NCBI GenBank assembly: GCA_028023455.1
Contig: JAQFVV010000064.1
Location: forward strand, 1,273,825-1,337,824
Length of the DNA stretch: 64,000 nt
From: Epiperipatus broadwayi
Lineage: Eukaryota > Onychophora > Udeonychophora > Euonychophora > Peripatidae
Direction: 5' to 3'
In this document: positions 21,690-32,116 of the stretch, piece after piece
How the letters are laid out: each line of letters starts with the position of its first letter
How positions within the stretch are numbered: the first letter of the stretch is position 1
The notes under the pieces: generated by a model
The model's input: only the letters and a program-made list of their open reading frames with translations
Databases searched by the model: none
Told to the model about the DNA's origin: nothing
Position numbers and translations under genes: made by a program

Positions 21690-22015
21690 CATTATCTGAT
21701 CAGGGATCGAATAGTGTAAAAATGAGATGACCACCATGTAGACAGCGGATGGTCAATCAAGGGAATTTACTCTAAACACAATGAGAGAGAAAAAGCAGAT
21801 CCAGAATAGAACTGAGACCAGACACTTGGTAAGTGAAGCTCTTGAAAGGCAGGTGTGCCATTTCCTTGGGTGCTCCAGTCAGCTCCTGCCTTCACTTAGC
21901 CTTGTGGAGAGGTTTACCTCCAGACATTCAAAAATAAACCTTGGAACTGTATAATAGGTCGTATTGATCTTATTATTATTTAGTACGCCTTCGGGCCCTT
22001 ATTATTATTTAGATA
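21690..22015 (+). mobile_element. LTR-like segment
   Basis: A GC-richer block with GATGACCACCATGTAGACAG, a stretch of purine-rich sequence, AATAAA at about 21941, then GTAGTACGCC and two TTATTATTATTTAG copies. This resembles the U3-R layout of a retroelement LTR with a polyadenylation signal. I found no second copy in the window and no firm TG...CA borders, so it may be a solo LTR or something else. Confidence 0.35.
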
Positions 22016-22975
22016 GCGTGTTTATATATGTGTCATATATTTATATATATTAAACAAGATTGATTAGCTCATATATAACTCTATAAATAAATTCTTGTTA
22101 TTTAAATTTACTTGCTGAGCTGCCTCATTAATTAGTAATTATTTGTGTTATTCATATATTTTCAATCCAGCAAGCATAATCAAACTTCAGTCTGATATTA
22201 CTGTGACTGTAAGGTATTGCATATTATTTTTTGAATTGAATCAGACATATTCAAGATCAGAGTGGAAAGCTGTTAGTGTCAAATAATTTTGGACCCTTCA
22301 TGAGTCATTGACTGGAAATATTAAGATCTATTTAATGTGAAACACAACATTCCTCTAATCTATCTGGTTATTACTAGCAATAATCAAGCATTATAATCTT
22401 GCCAATCCTTTAAGCAGTGAACGTAAATATTGTATATGTTATGATGGTCGGGCGGAGACTTTCCCTAACTGCAATACCAGGGTGCCACTAGGCTATTCAC
22501 ACATAGAAAATTTATACAGTAGGCAAATACTTATGGGAGAGATTACTTGTTTGTTGAACCAATAGCCCCAGTCGCTAATTCTCGAAAGAGCTGTGCGTAT
22601 AATATTACGATGTCTATTTAAAAATTTTCTAACTCTTGATTTTTATAAAATATATATTAATAAAAATATATAAAACAAGTTACTGCCAAAATTAAACAGA
22701 AACATTTTTATTATTACGCATCCACATTAAAAGAAAAATTCTGGAAACTAAATTAGTTACTGAATGAATTTAATTTACGTTATTTGTACAGATGGATTAA
22801 TTTAAGATTTAATATAATTTCAATATTTTGTTAAATGTCAATATGCTATATAGATTACACATTTATATACTCAATGTTTTTAACTCCAGGCTACAAATTC
22901 ACGTCCAAACCAATGCCAGCTAACTGATATACCGATGTGATCAATGCAAAATGAGATTGTTAGCATAAAAAAAAT
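22016..22975. other. Noncoding stretch
   Basis: AT-rich, with a small GC-richer patch at 22440-22600. Nothing assigned. Confidence 0.4.
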
Positions 22976-22980
22976 GCTGA

Positions 22981-23056
22981 CAGGAATGTGCATCTGTAGC
23001 ATGTTATCATTTAAGAATGAATAACCCTCATCTAGTACAGGAATGTGCATCTGTCT
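22981..23056 (+). repeat. Short tandem repeat unit
   Basis: CAGGAATGTGCATCTGT occurs at about 22980 and again at about 23038, a 57-58 bp period, just at the start of the open frame that follows. Confidence 0.6.
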
Positions 23057-23259
23057 GTCAAGGTAACCATTTGGAATATATATTAGACATGCTCCATAAT
23101 GGGGGATTGTGGTCTTTGCCGTATTACTATCATGAACCAGAGCATAAGGAGATCAATGGCATAAGAAATATGTTTATGACCATTGGCAAAGTGATGGCTA
23201 TACACTTTTGGGCTATGCATTCATGTGAGTACTATGCCCTGTATGCTAATATGGCATAA
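23017..23259 (+). pseudogene. Possible integrase zinc-domain remnant
   Basis: An 80-codon open frame has HEPEH followed 26 residues later by CEYY. The H-x3-H spacing and the 26-residue gap fit the HHCC zinc domain of retroelement integrases, with the last cysteine changed to Y. The tryptophan in HFWAM sits before the cysteine, as expected. No integrase core follows in any frame, so the assignment is weak. The start codon is simply the first ATG. It could equally be a chance frame. Confidence 0.25.
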
Positions 23260-23600
23260 GGGAATGTGAATCCAATGCGCTTCCCTAGATTACATTGACA
23301 TAAAACACTCTTAGTTCCTTCCACCAGCATCGATTTAACTATGGAACAAATAGCCCAAAATTAACCCACTTAAACTAACAATCTTACGAATCTATGCAGC
23401 CATTTACACTTATTCTTAAATTATTAATTTAAAATAAATTGCAAGAAGGGAAATAATAATAGCAAACATATTAAAACAAAAATAGAACAAATAATTTAAA
23501 TTTCTGCTTAATCAGATAAGAGGCTTTATTAGTTAGGTACTGTTTAGATAGAGGGTTTGAAAAGTTATTATTTTTTGGTTTATAAAGTTCACACTTTTTG
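23260..23600. other. Noncoding stretch
   Basis: No feature seen. Confidence 0.4.
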
Positions 23601-23813
23601 TGGTTGTAAGTTTATTTGAAGTCCATTTTGGCAGTCCGTGATGCGTTACACAACTCCAGTAGAAGTCCTTTAGTATCGATATTGTTTTCGGGAGGACCAG
23701 TTCGTTATTTGCTACTTTTCGGGAATCATCTCTGGAGGTCGCCTCAGCTGGTGCAAATACGGGAAGCTAATTTATTGCATGATTCTTACATTTTTGAAGT
23801 CCACAATACAGGT
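23601..23813 (+). other. GC-richer island ending in a donor-like site; candidate exon
   Basis: About 200 bp clearly richer in G and C than its flanks, open for 69 codons (MKSILAVRDALHNSSRSPLV...), ending near CACAATACAG|GTAAATATG (about 23810), a good match to a splice donor. No acceptor is obvious on the left, so it would be a first exon. I do not recognise the peptide (for example GGPVRYLLLFGNHLW). It could also be a fragment of a mobile element. Confidence 0.25.
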
Positions 23814-23825
23814 AAATATGCTTAA

Positions 23826-25278
23826 ATTACGTAATCAACAAGAGCAATATAAAAGAACCAAACTCCACTTAAAAGTTTTCTTTTTATATCATTTTGAATT
23901 CTTATCATCAAATTCCAGGATCAATCTTGCCTGGCTTGGTGATGTTCTTATTGGTGATGATAACATTTCTCTGTGGACCATGTGTTTACTTCCATCATTA
24001 TTGGTCAGCTTGCTTTTTGAGCAGGAACACATTTTATTACTAGGAATTTTTTTTTAATTGATCTTTTATCTGACTGATTGGTTGAATGCCTTCAAGGGCC
24101 TGTTGCTATTATATCATTTCATTTAATTAAAAAAAAATCATTTCTATTCTAAGATTTAAAATAATTTCTAAATAGAATACAAAATTTAAAATAATTTGTA
24201 AAATAGAAAATAATTAACAGCTTTTATTTTCTTTTACATTCCTTTAAAATAAACTTTTGTTTTTAGATTTTAACTTTTAAGTAATTATTTAATAGTTTTC
24301 CATCTGTGCAATTATATATCTTGGTTTAAATAAAGTTTTTATCAATATTTTTACAATTCTAGTTGAGGATGATTTTACTTGTCGTTCTTTTTCCTTTTTT
24401 ATTAACAGTAATGTAATGGTATATATAGTATTGTAAATAACTTCAATATGTATTTTAACTTTACAGTCATTTTTCTCATTTATTTTGCATAGAATAGTTT
24501 ATTTCCCAACTTACAATGTTCTTATGCACCAAATTTTATATTGTCTTATTTTTAATGAGTGTGTTTTGACTACTTGTGATGGTGAGATTTTGCTATGTCT
24601 AGCTGATCTAAGAATGCACTTCCCATGAGTACAAATCACTACTAAACAATTAATATTTAGATAATTTAATGAACAATCCTGAGTAGCATTTTAACTGCTT
24701 ACATATATACAATCATTTAACATAATAAAGCCTCTGAAAGCATACATAAATAATAATTTAAATCAGTATACCTGTAAGAGATTTAGCTGAATGTTCGTGC
24801 ATTTAGAGTCCAGCTCTCTGCACTTGAAGTCACTATGCCATGGGAGACAATTGTTCCAATATATGTCCATATGCACAGGTGAAGAACCAAGAATCCAGTG
24901 TCTTCTTGTTCATCAAATTAGTACTGAGGCATTTATTGTTTTAATCCCTGCAGTTGATTGGCTTTGCTCAGATGATCTTCATTTTAATCTCCATACAAAA
25001 ATCTACATCATTATCTTTCTGTCTTTAATTAATGTCTTATATTTATAGTTTGTCATTTATCTTATAAAGGAAATCTAATTCAAATTCCTTTAATTGTTTT
25101 ATTTCATTAACAACATATTCTACTCATTAATTAGACTGGTATTCTTTTTAGAAAATAATCTTTTTCTAATCTTAAATTTATAAATATATTACTTACTATT
25201 TTAAAAGAATCAGTCTTTTAAAAATTTTTAAATTTATTTAAACATTACTTTTTCTTATTAAATTTATACCTATATATT
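23826..25278. other. AT-rich noncoding stretch
   Basis: Several short low-complexity ORFs on the plus strand are not believed. No repeat pair was noticed. Confidence 0.45.
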
Positions 25279-25789
25279 GTAACCAGATGTACCAATAAAC
25301 TCCACTCTTCGTTTATTTTATTTCCTGATGAGCATATTGCAAGAAGGAATTATTGATTCCCCAATCCTGATGTAACCCCACCTACAACAATATTTCCTCC
25401 TCATCAGAGGATGTAGCACTATAAAGACTGGAAACATCTAGAAATTTATATGTTTGGTTTCCCAAACAGCGTCGTCAGATTTCCATCTCACTACAACCTT
25501 ACTTACTCACATCGAGTTATTCCGGACATAGCTCAGGTGACATGAGATTCTTGTGAACCAGTGCATAAATGGATGAATGATGAAAGTGAAATTGACAAAA
25601 GGTATTATTTATTTTGAGCAATAATTTTATTTAATAAAAGAGAAGAAGAAAAGTTTGCTGATGGTCTCTATACTGGCTGACTTCATATCCGTGCACATTA
25701 CAGATGTTTTTCTGATCATTCCTGAGTGGCAATTGTCCATTTGAAGCTCCCTCATCTGCATAGATATGTATCCATATGTATAGAAGTAA

Positions 25790-25995
25790 TTAATTTATCC
25801 AAGTATCTTGAAGTATTTATTCTAATCCAGGTATCTTGAAGTATTTATTTTAATCCAGGTATCTAGAAATATTTGTTTTAAACCAGGTATCCTGAAGTAT
25901 TTATTCCAATCTAGGTATCTTGAAGTATTTATTTTAATCCAGGTATTTTGAAGTATTTGTTCTAATCCAGGTATCTTGAAGTATTTGTTTTATTT
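25790..25995. repeat. Minisatellite with 28-29 bp units in the LTR
   Basis: About seven tandem units built on ATCCAGGTATCTTGAAGTAT, with variants. The other LTR has a shorter version (about 30355-30545). Confidence 0.85.
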
Positions 25996-26009
25996 AACAT
26001 ACCATGCAA

Positions 26010-26285
26010 GTGTATAGGTGGGGTGTGATGTCATTATTAGGAAGAGATTTATTATTACTTAACATTATATAGTCGTGGGTTTGAATCACTTATTCATTAT
26101 ATCAATGCTGTTTGAAGTCATTATTTGGAAGAGATTTATTACTACTTGATATATTATATAGGTGTGGGTTTGAATCACTTATCAGTGCTGTTTGAAGTCA
26201 TTATTTGGATCATTTTATTATTATTTAATGTATTATATAGGAGTGGGTTTGAACCACTTATTCATTATTTGGAAGTATTTTATTA
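26010..26285. repeat. Tandem ~80-bp units at the LTR edge
   Basis: Each unit contains GTCATTATT(A/T)GGA, TTATTA(C/T)TACTT and GTGGGTTTGAA(T/C)CACTTAT. Units occur near 26030, 26115, 26196 and a partial unit near 26250. Confidence 0.78.
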
Positions 26286-26394
26286 TTATTTCTTAATTCA
26301 CATATATAAACATTTCCTTAATTTATGTATGTATGGATCCAGATGTAATTCATTCTATCAAAGCATTTTTGTAAAATAATAAATATTCAGAATA

Positions 26395-26640
26395 AATATG
26401 TTTTCATTTTCCATCATTTTGTAATCAATCAATCCAGAAAATGACATTTCACTAAATCATAAATTATTTTAATAAACACATCTTACAAAATATTTTTAAT
26501 TCACCTATTACTCCAATGTGTTTCATTTTTAAATATATTTCCTTTTTGTATTACTTACAATCAATCAATTTAAAAAGTAGCATTTCATTATTTTATAATT
26601 TAACTTAATAAATACAATTTATAAAATATCTAAGTATTAT
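26395..26640. repeat. Two-copy tandem duplication of about 120 bp
   Basis: Both units contain TTTCATTTT, CAATCAATC(A/T)AT, CATTTCA and TAATAAA(C/T)ACA in the same order. The copies have diverged strongly. Confidence 0.55.
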
Positions 26641-27412
26641 TAAGGCATAAAAATCGCCTCACCTGAACCTTTATCTGTTGTCAGTTCTCCATAAATTTTC
26701 TAATTAATAAGGGGTGTTCTGAGAGCTTAACGAGTCGATGGTCAGTTCACAGGCCTTGTTTTTATCTGACTTCCATTTTGAACTGGTGACAGAGGGGAGA
26801 GAAAAGGCTATTTTCTATTTACTCAGATATTTGAAGATATAATACATTAATCACATTGTTTCTTCATCCTTTTTTATCAGTTACAGGTTCCTTTTATTAC
26901 TCACGGTGCTCCAAGTTGTGTTGGGCTGGTATTCATATAATCTGGATTTCACTAGTTTACTCGTAACAGTCTTGATGCTTTCTAATAATATGTCTGTTAA
27001 AATTTTTTTTTAAGCAATCTCTACTCCCCTATTTATCTTACTTATGCTTTTCTTATCTATCAGTCTTTGGATCGATCTAGCACCAATTGGCGATTATGAC
27101 CTAAGGCCTGTGTGTTATTTTCTTTCCTCATTGGCCATCTACTTTTAGCGGGAACAAATTCTAATAACCCTTATCTGATGTTTTTGAAAAACATCTCGAT
27201 CTTTTATGCCTATGGCAATTTTTTTTATTAATTGTTAATTACAGCCTTTTTTTGATAATCTGTAAATATTAAACTTTGCAAAATACTACATTTTAACTAC
27301 TTTTAATATTTTAAAATATTAATTTTTAAATCGCTGTCATCTTTTTATTTGTTCTAACTTATTTTTGAAAACTGCATCAGCTTTTTTATTTTATCTTGAT
27401 AGTTTTAAATTA
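26641..27412. other. Unassigned interior of element A
   Basis: A moderately GC-richer patch (26700-27170) with no open frame or retroelement motif on either strand. It would be the position of pol if the element were complete. Confidence 0.35.
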
Positions 27413-27424
27413 GGGGGGGGGGGG
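27413..27424 (+). repeat. Run of 12 G
   Basis: An uninterrupted G12 tract in otherwise AT-rich DNA. It could form a G-quadruplex or mark a mutation-prone site. Confidence 0.95.
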
Positions 27425-27529
27425 TAATTCTTCAAATTATATATGTGAAAGATGTCTGTTTCATTACCCCCCACTTGGGATGAAATTGCCATGATACACA
27501 ATTTTATTCCACACTCTAAGTATTTCATA

Positions 27530-27975
27530 TTATTGTTGGGTCTTTACTTGGGGTGAGATAGGTTGATGAATAGGTAAAATGAAATGGGAAAAGTGAATAT
27601 GTGAACTGCAGCCTCCAATGTCAGGACAAGCAGACAGCCAAGCATGAACTACCAGCACACAATGCCCCATGACGTAAGAAAATACTTCATCTTTAAGCAC
27701 TACCTCTCTTGTACCTAGAGAGATCATCCAATATGAGTAGGAGCCAGAAAATATATTTGGCACTGAGCTAGCCCTGTTCATCTCTTGTGTCTTAGAGGCC
27801 TATTCAAGTGATCTATTCATGACACCTATCAATCACTGTTGGACTACTCTAGTAGCTCAACATTCAGGTTTGGATAGTGCCGAGCATATACTTCGGAGCA
27901 ACATGAACACTTTGTTTCATTGTTCAGGATTGTAGCTGCATCCTGGTTTAGGAATCTGAGGGTCATGATCAGTTC
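27530..27975 (-). repeat. Interspersed repeat D, copy 1
   Basis: About 440 bp match, in inverted orientation, the repeat at 45735-46140. Shared blocks (minus-strand reading) include CTCCGAAGTATA(T/G)GCTCGGCACT, AGTGCTTAAA(G/A)ATGA and CTGCAGTTCAC(A/G)TATTCA. It has no convincing ORF; an 83-codon minus frame crosses it but is not conserved in the other copy. Confidence 0.82.
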
Positions 27976-28299
27976 TCCTGTAATGCCCTTCTATGTTTTG
28001 TGGTGATATACTATTTTATACTATTTTGGACATTTCTCAATCCAGCCATCATCATGGTAGCTTCATTTTTTATCTGCACTTCTCTGCAGCTCATCATCAT
28101 TGTGTTATTTTTTTATGATATAGATCTGATACGGACTATAAATTTTATCTGTTGAAATATCTTTTTTTCTCTTCCATGGTGGTACTTCATTTCTTTGTTG
28201 ACAATACCATGGCAGTGTTTTATAATTGCAGTGTTGTGAAGGTGATTTCCTCTTATAATGGATAGCACCAACTCTTGGCCCATCATATCCTAAATGGAG

Positions 28300-28914
28300 C
28301 TTTATTTGGCAGCTGGGGCTTTCCATTATTGGTTGCTGGTACTTGTTAACAACTTGTCCACCTGCTCAATGGACTAGTGATCCATCCAAATTAGCATTCT
28401 TTCAACATAAGTAAGAAAACTGGTGGATCAACCTGATGATTTGGAGTTCTGATAATGGGTCCGCTGTCAGGGCTTTTACCTTGACCAATTGTTTTCTGCA
28501 GAAGGATGTGTAAGGTTCACCAGGTAGACATTTTTCCTGGGTTACTTTATATTTGATCCCCTTTTGGCAGTCATCATTCTAATAGCAGCTTATGAGTGCC
28601 CTTTGAAAATCATTAAAATTTGTATGTTGCTTAAACAACGAATCCCACCAAGCTTGAACTGCATCTGCAAATGGCTGTAAGCTGTTGCCAGTTTTGCCTC
28701 CTCAGTCATTGCATTAATATTGAAGTACCAGTCTAAACTTTTTTATGTATTCAATAGGTCCTTCATGAAGGTCTCCAGAAAACACTCTTATCTTGAGGAA
28801 TTGGTTCACAATTCCTGGCATATAATTGTCTACTGGCACTTCTTGGTTAATTTTTCTATAATTTTCTTCTTGAATTTTCTTTGGGATTTTTGTGGTCCCT
28901 TCCTTTACGGGCAA
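28300..28914 (-). pseudogene. Gypsy-like gag capsid of element A, broken
   Basis: The minus strand reads VNQFLKIRVFSGDLHEGPIE then YIKKF, then after stops PFADAVQAWWDSLFKQH and NFNDFQRALIS, and later CLPGEPYTSFCRKQL. The sequence FSGD...F....W followed by a W-x-F-like block is the recognised pattern of Ty3/Gypsy capsid gag. At least five in-frame stops lie in about 600 bp. Capsid protein would package the element RNA in virus-like particles. No zinc knuckle was seen downstream, although CQIKLHLGYDGPRVGAI (28260-28320) may be what is left of the next domain. Confidence 0.72.
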
Positions 28915-29780
28915 TGTACGGCTGCTTTTTTTCTTCAGTTCTCATTTGGTGGTCAAACTGCCCACCTGCTCCTGCACAGACTCCTGGATTTGTTCAATTT
29001 TCATATCCATGGCTTTGCAAATTTGGGTCATCTTGCCCTTTTGCTCTATTAGTGACTTTAAATTTCATCCATCATTTCCTCCTTAAATTTTAATATTCTA
29101 TTTGTCATTTCTTTCATTATTTGATCAATCTTTTCATTTTAGCTTTCGGTTGCTTTTCTGATCTGTTTTCTATCTTTCAGTTAGCTTCTACTATCTGTTT
29201 TTGTCTTCTCTTTGATCATCCTTTCTGTTATCTTTCCTTTGTTCATCTCTTTCTGTTATTTCTTTGTTCATTTCTTTTTCTATTTTTTTCTTTAATCATT
29301 TACATTAGCTGGACTAACATGGGAGCCTCCTCTGTTTTCTGAGATTCTTCTACTTGTTGACCAACTTCTTTAGAATTAATATCTTATTGTTTTTATTCTT
29401 CACAAGGAAGATTATTCTCAGCTTCTGTGCTCATCATCATTTTTTTTGCTTCGGTTATCATCTATTTAAACTACAATTTATTTCTTTGTTATATTTACTC
29501 TCTGACAACTTTTTACTATTGACTGCTTTTATTTTTTTATTTAATAAGGCTTTCTCTTTCTCTCCACACCATGGTTGAGCTTTCTCATGCCTGTTTTGTT
29601 CTTATTTGTCATTTACTTTACTTAGCTCTCTTAACTTTCTTTTCTCTTTTTTTCTGGCTCATTTCATATCCCCAAACCATGTGCACTGTTTGCATCCACA
29701 GTATAATAATTGTATCTGCCTTGTACTCTTCTTGTTCAGCTGTTTTCTTCTTTTATGTCCATAAGCACGTTGACTAGATC
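28915..29780 (-). pseudogene. N-terminal gag coiled-coil-like region of element A
   Basis: The plus strand is pyrimidine-rich (CTTT repeats). The minus strand therefore codes K/E/R/N-rich sequence such as MKEMTNRILKFKEEM near 29080, typical of the coiled-coil start of some Gypsy gags. Stops are frequent. Hydrophobic plus-strand ORFs in this stretch are shadows of this composition. Confidence 0.55.
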
Positions 29781-29784
29781 AAGA

Positions 29785-29800
29785 CCCACATTGGGTGCCA
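29785..29800 (-). other. Primer-binding site of element A
   Basis: Minus strand: LTR end GGTTACA, TT spacer, then TGGCACCCAATGTGGG. A TGG start right after the LTR end is the standard place and form of a tRNA primer-binding site. The tRNA is not identified here. Confidence 0.7.
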
Positions 29801-29802
29801 AA

Positions 29803-30703
29803 TGTAACCATATGTACCACCTAACCCCACTTTTTTGGTTTTTTTTATTTCCTGATGAGCATATTACAGGAAGGAACTATCAATTGGCATTCCACAATGC
29901 TGACATCACTCCACCAACAATATTTCCTGCTCATCAGAGGATGTGGCACTATAGAGACTGGAAACATCTAAAAATTTATGTGTTTGGTTTCCCAAACAGC
30001 ACCACTAGAGTACCATCTCACTACAACCTTACTTACCTATGTCGAGTTATTCTGGACATAGCTAAGGTGACATAAGATTCTTGTGAACCAATGCATAAAT
30101 GGGTGAATGATGCAAATGAAATTGGCAAAAGGTATTAGTTATTTTGAAGCAGTAATTTTATTTAATAATATTATATATAAAGTTCTTAAAGGAGAAGAAG
30201 AAAAGTTTGCTGACAGTCTATATTGGCAGTCTTTATATCCATATGCATATTATGGAAGTTTTTCTGATTGTTCCTGAGTGGGAGTTGTTTTTGGTTTGAA
30301 GCTCCCTCATCTGCATAGATATGTATCCATGTATATAAAAGTAATTAATTTATCCAAGTATCTTGAAGTATTTGTTCTAATCCAGGTATCTTGATGTATT
30401 TATTTTAATCCAGATATATAGGAATATTTGCTTAATCCAGGTACCCCAAAGTATTTATTCCAATCCCGATATCTTGAAATATTTATTTTAATCCAGGTAT
30501 CTGGAAATATTTATTTTAATCCAGGTATCTTGAAGTATTTGTTTTATCTAACATATTATACAAATATGGATTTGAACCACTTATCCATCATATAGGTGTT
30601 TTGATGTCATTATTAGGAAGAGATTTATTATTACTTAACATTATATAGATGTGGGTTGGAATCACTTATCATATAAATACCATTTGAAGTCATTATTTGG
30701 ACA
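29803..30703 (-). repeat. 5' LTR of element A
   Basis: Minus strand begins TGTCCAAATAATGAC and ends GGTTACA, giving TG...CA termini. It matches the left LTR and has a shorter run of the 28-29 bp minisatellite (30355-30545). The right border coincides with the point where the gag-pol frame of element B is lost. Confidence 0.78.
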
Positions 30704-30705
30704 CA

Positions 30706-30881
30706 TTTCCGTAAACTTTCACAGTAGTCATAAATTCCTGTGCTTGATTTATAACCGTGTTATTTATAACAATATTACATTAGGTATTATTTATACTTTG
30801 TATATTATTTCCTTTAACTTGGTCAACTGTTCTATTTTCACACATTCTCGCCATGTGACCTATTTTTTTACACAGTCTACA
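30706..30881 (-). pseudogene. Gag-pol continuation of element B after the TGA
   Basis: The same minus frame continues past TGA with CRLCKKIGHMARMC, a canonical CCHC knuckle (C-x2-C-x4-H-x4-C), then reaches a TAA, and then EFMTTVKVYGNV, which looks like the approach to the protease. The frame is lost at the border with element A. The conserved knuckle beyond the stop shows that the TGA is either a recent mutation or a readthrough codon. Confidence 0.75.
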
Positions 30882-31580
30882 TCAATCATGTTTGAAATAG
30901 CAATCTTTAGCTATATGTCCTAGTTTTCCGCAACAATAGCCCTTTGTCCGACTTTTATTTGTCTGTGTAATAGTTTTGTTATCGGAAGACCCTTTGTTGA
31001 GTTTTTCAACATCAAATATTCCTGTTTGATCACTATCAACGCCTTTTTTCAAAGCAAATTCTTTTGCTTGCTCCACTACTATTTCGTGAGCGATACTGCG
31101 TTTGATAGCTTCATGATAGTTTATGTCTTTATCAGCCAGTAACTGCTGCCTCAAACTGTCGCTATTCATTCCACATAGGAATTGTTCCAGTAGTGCTTCT
31201 TCTAAATATGAATCATAACAGCAGTTTTTTGCGAGTTCGCCTAGGGCTGAGTCGTAATCCTGCGTATTTTCGTTTCTGCCTTGATGGCGATTTCGAAAAT
31301 GAAGTCTGGCGATGTGCCTAGATGGGCGAGGATTAAAATAATTTGACAAACAATGTTTTAACTCATCGGAGGTTAATTTTTCAGGAGTGTTGGGTTCTGC
31401 TAATCTGTTAGCTATTTGTATGACCCCTTTTCCTGCAAAACATAATAATGTCGCTGTTTTATACACATCTTTCTCTACTCTGTTAATAAAACAGTAATTT
31501 TCAATCTGTTGAACATACAGGGGCCACTCAATTGCCTCTCTGACATCAAACTCGGATATTGTCGATTGCATTTTAAGCAA
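30882..31580 (-). CDS. Gypsy-like gag with zinc knuckle (element B)
   Basis: 232 codons, the longest open frame in the window. It starts at the first ATG 103 bp inside the LTR. The capsid part includes WPLYVQQIENY, TATLLCFAGKGVIQIANRL, LSNYFNPRPSRHIARLHFRN and LLEQFLCGMNSDSLRQQLL, the order typical of Ty3/Gypsy gag. Near the end is GYCCGKLGHIAKDC, a CCHC knuckle whose first cysteine is replaced by G (codon GGC). The frame stops at TGA (30882-30884). The protein would form particles and bind element RNA. Complete frame but weakened knuckle, and the element lacks pol, so it is unlikely to function alone. Confidence 0.88.
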   Translation of the reverse strand: MLKMQSTISEFDVREAIEWPLYVQQIENYCFINRVEKDVYKTATLLCFAGKGVIQIANRLAEPNTPEKLTSDELKHCLSNYFNPRPSRHIARLHFRNRHQGRNENTQDYDSALGELAKNCCYDSYLEEALLEQFLCGMNSDSLRQQLLADKDINYHEAIKRSIAHEIVVEQAKEFALKKGVDSDQTGIFDVEKLNKGSSDNKTITQTNKSRTKGYCCGKLGHIAKDCYFKHD

Positions 31581-31683
31581 TTTATATAACTAACTCGTTT
31601 TAATACCGTAGGTTCATTCGCTACTTCAATAATTCTGCCTGACTTATTTGGTTGTCAGCAGACTGCTAGGGTTCAAATTGAAC

Positions 31684-32116
31684 TGTTACGACTGTGCCAG
31701 TGCAATATCCAGTACTAGTCGTATATATGGTCGAGGTTCGAGTGAGATTTATCACACTCAACAGCGACAAGTAATTATATAATTAAACACACGAACATGG
31801 TAGTGGACTTTATAGGTTTATATCCATAAATACATATACAAGGATTAATATATAATACAATTATTACAAAGGTAAACTGACTAACACATTATTATACAAC
31901 TCTAGTCTTAAAGGCCTGCAGGCTTACAATAAACAATATTAAAGTCTATACGACCTGTAATGGTCCCTAGGTCTACCTTAGTACGTTCAGAGGTAGACCT
32001 CTCCGCGAGACGAGCTGAAAGTGAAGTAGTGTCTGTGCACTCAGGAAAATGCATCCATCCCTCAACTTCACCTAGCAAGTCTGACCTTGTTTGTTCCTGC
32101 CGTACCGGATGTAACA
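31684..32116 (-). repeat. 5' LTR of element B
   Basis: Minus strand starts TGTTACATCCGG and ends CAGTCGTAACA; the ends TGTTAC/GTAACA are inverted, as in LTRs. The 433-bp block is richer in GC and CpG than its surroundings. After the LTR end the leader reads GTTCAATTTGAACCC, with no standard TGG primer site, so the primer may be internal to a tRNA or the site may be lost. Small ORFs on either strand here are shadows. Confidence 0.8.

Larger units (their letters stand above)
25279..26285 (-). repeat. 3' LTR of element A
   Basis: Begins (plus strand) TGTAACCAGATGTACC and matches 29803-30703 over blocks such as ATTTCCTGATGAGCATATT, CAGAGGATGT(A/G)GCACTATA and CTACAACCTTACTTAC. It contains the 28-29 bp minisatellite (25790-25995) and three to four copies of an ~80-bp unit (26010-26285) that is present only once or twice in the other LTR, so this LTR is longer. 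The right border is approximate. Confidence 0.8.
25279..30703 (-). mobile_element. Gypsy-like LTR retrotransposon A, degenerate
   Basis: Two related LTRs (25279 to about 26285 and 29803-30703) in the same orientation bound about 3.5 kb. Reading the minus strand from the right gives LTR, a TT spacer, a primer-binding site (29785-29800), a charged coiled-coil-like N-terminal gag, and a capsid-like gag with many stops. No protease, RT or integrase block was found in the left half, which instead contains an interspersed repeat (27530-27975). It is therefore a decayed and probably non-autonomous copy. The sequence right of 30703 belongs to another element, and the flanks do not show matching target duplications. 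Confidence 0.8.
30704..32116 (-). mobile_element. Gypsy-like LTR retrotransposon B, 5' part only
   Basis: Minus strand: a 433-bp LTR (31684-32116), a 103-bp leader, and a long gag whose frame runs on, past two stops, to a point just before the protease, where it stops abruptly at element A. The rest of pol and the second LTR are not in the window. This is a different family from element A, judged by its LTR and gag. Confidence 0.88.

Noticed and set aside
25790-25995. Regular 28-29 bp units that could suggest a CRISPR array
   Set aside because: Units are contiguous without unique spacers, lie inside an LTR, and the genome is an animal's.
28720-30075. Several overlapping plus-strand ORFs rich in F, L, C and H
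   Set aside because: They are shadows of the purine-rich minus-strand gag and LTR of element A; they have no domain and overlap each other in all frames.
25279-30703. Simple insertion of element A into element B
   Set aside because: B does not resume to the left of A and no target duplication is present, so a simple nested insertion is not supported.
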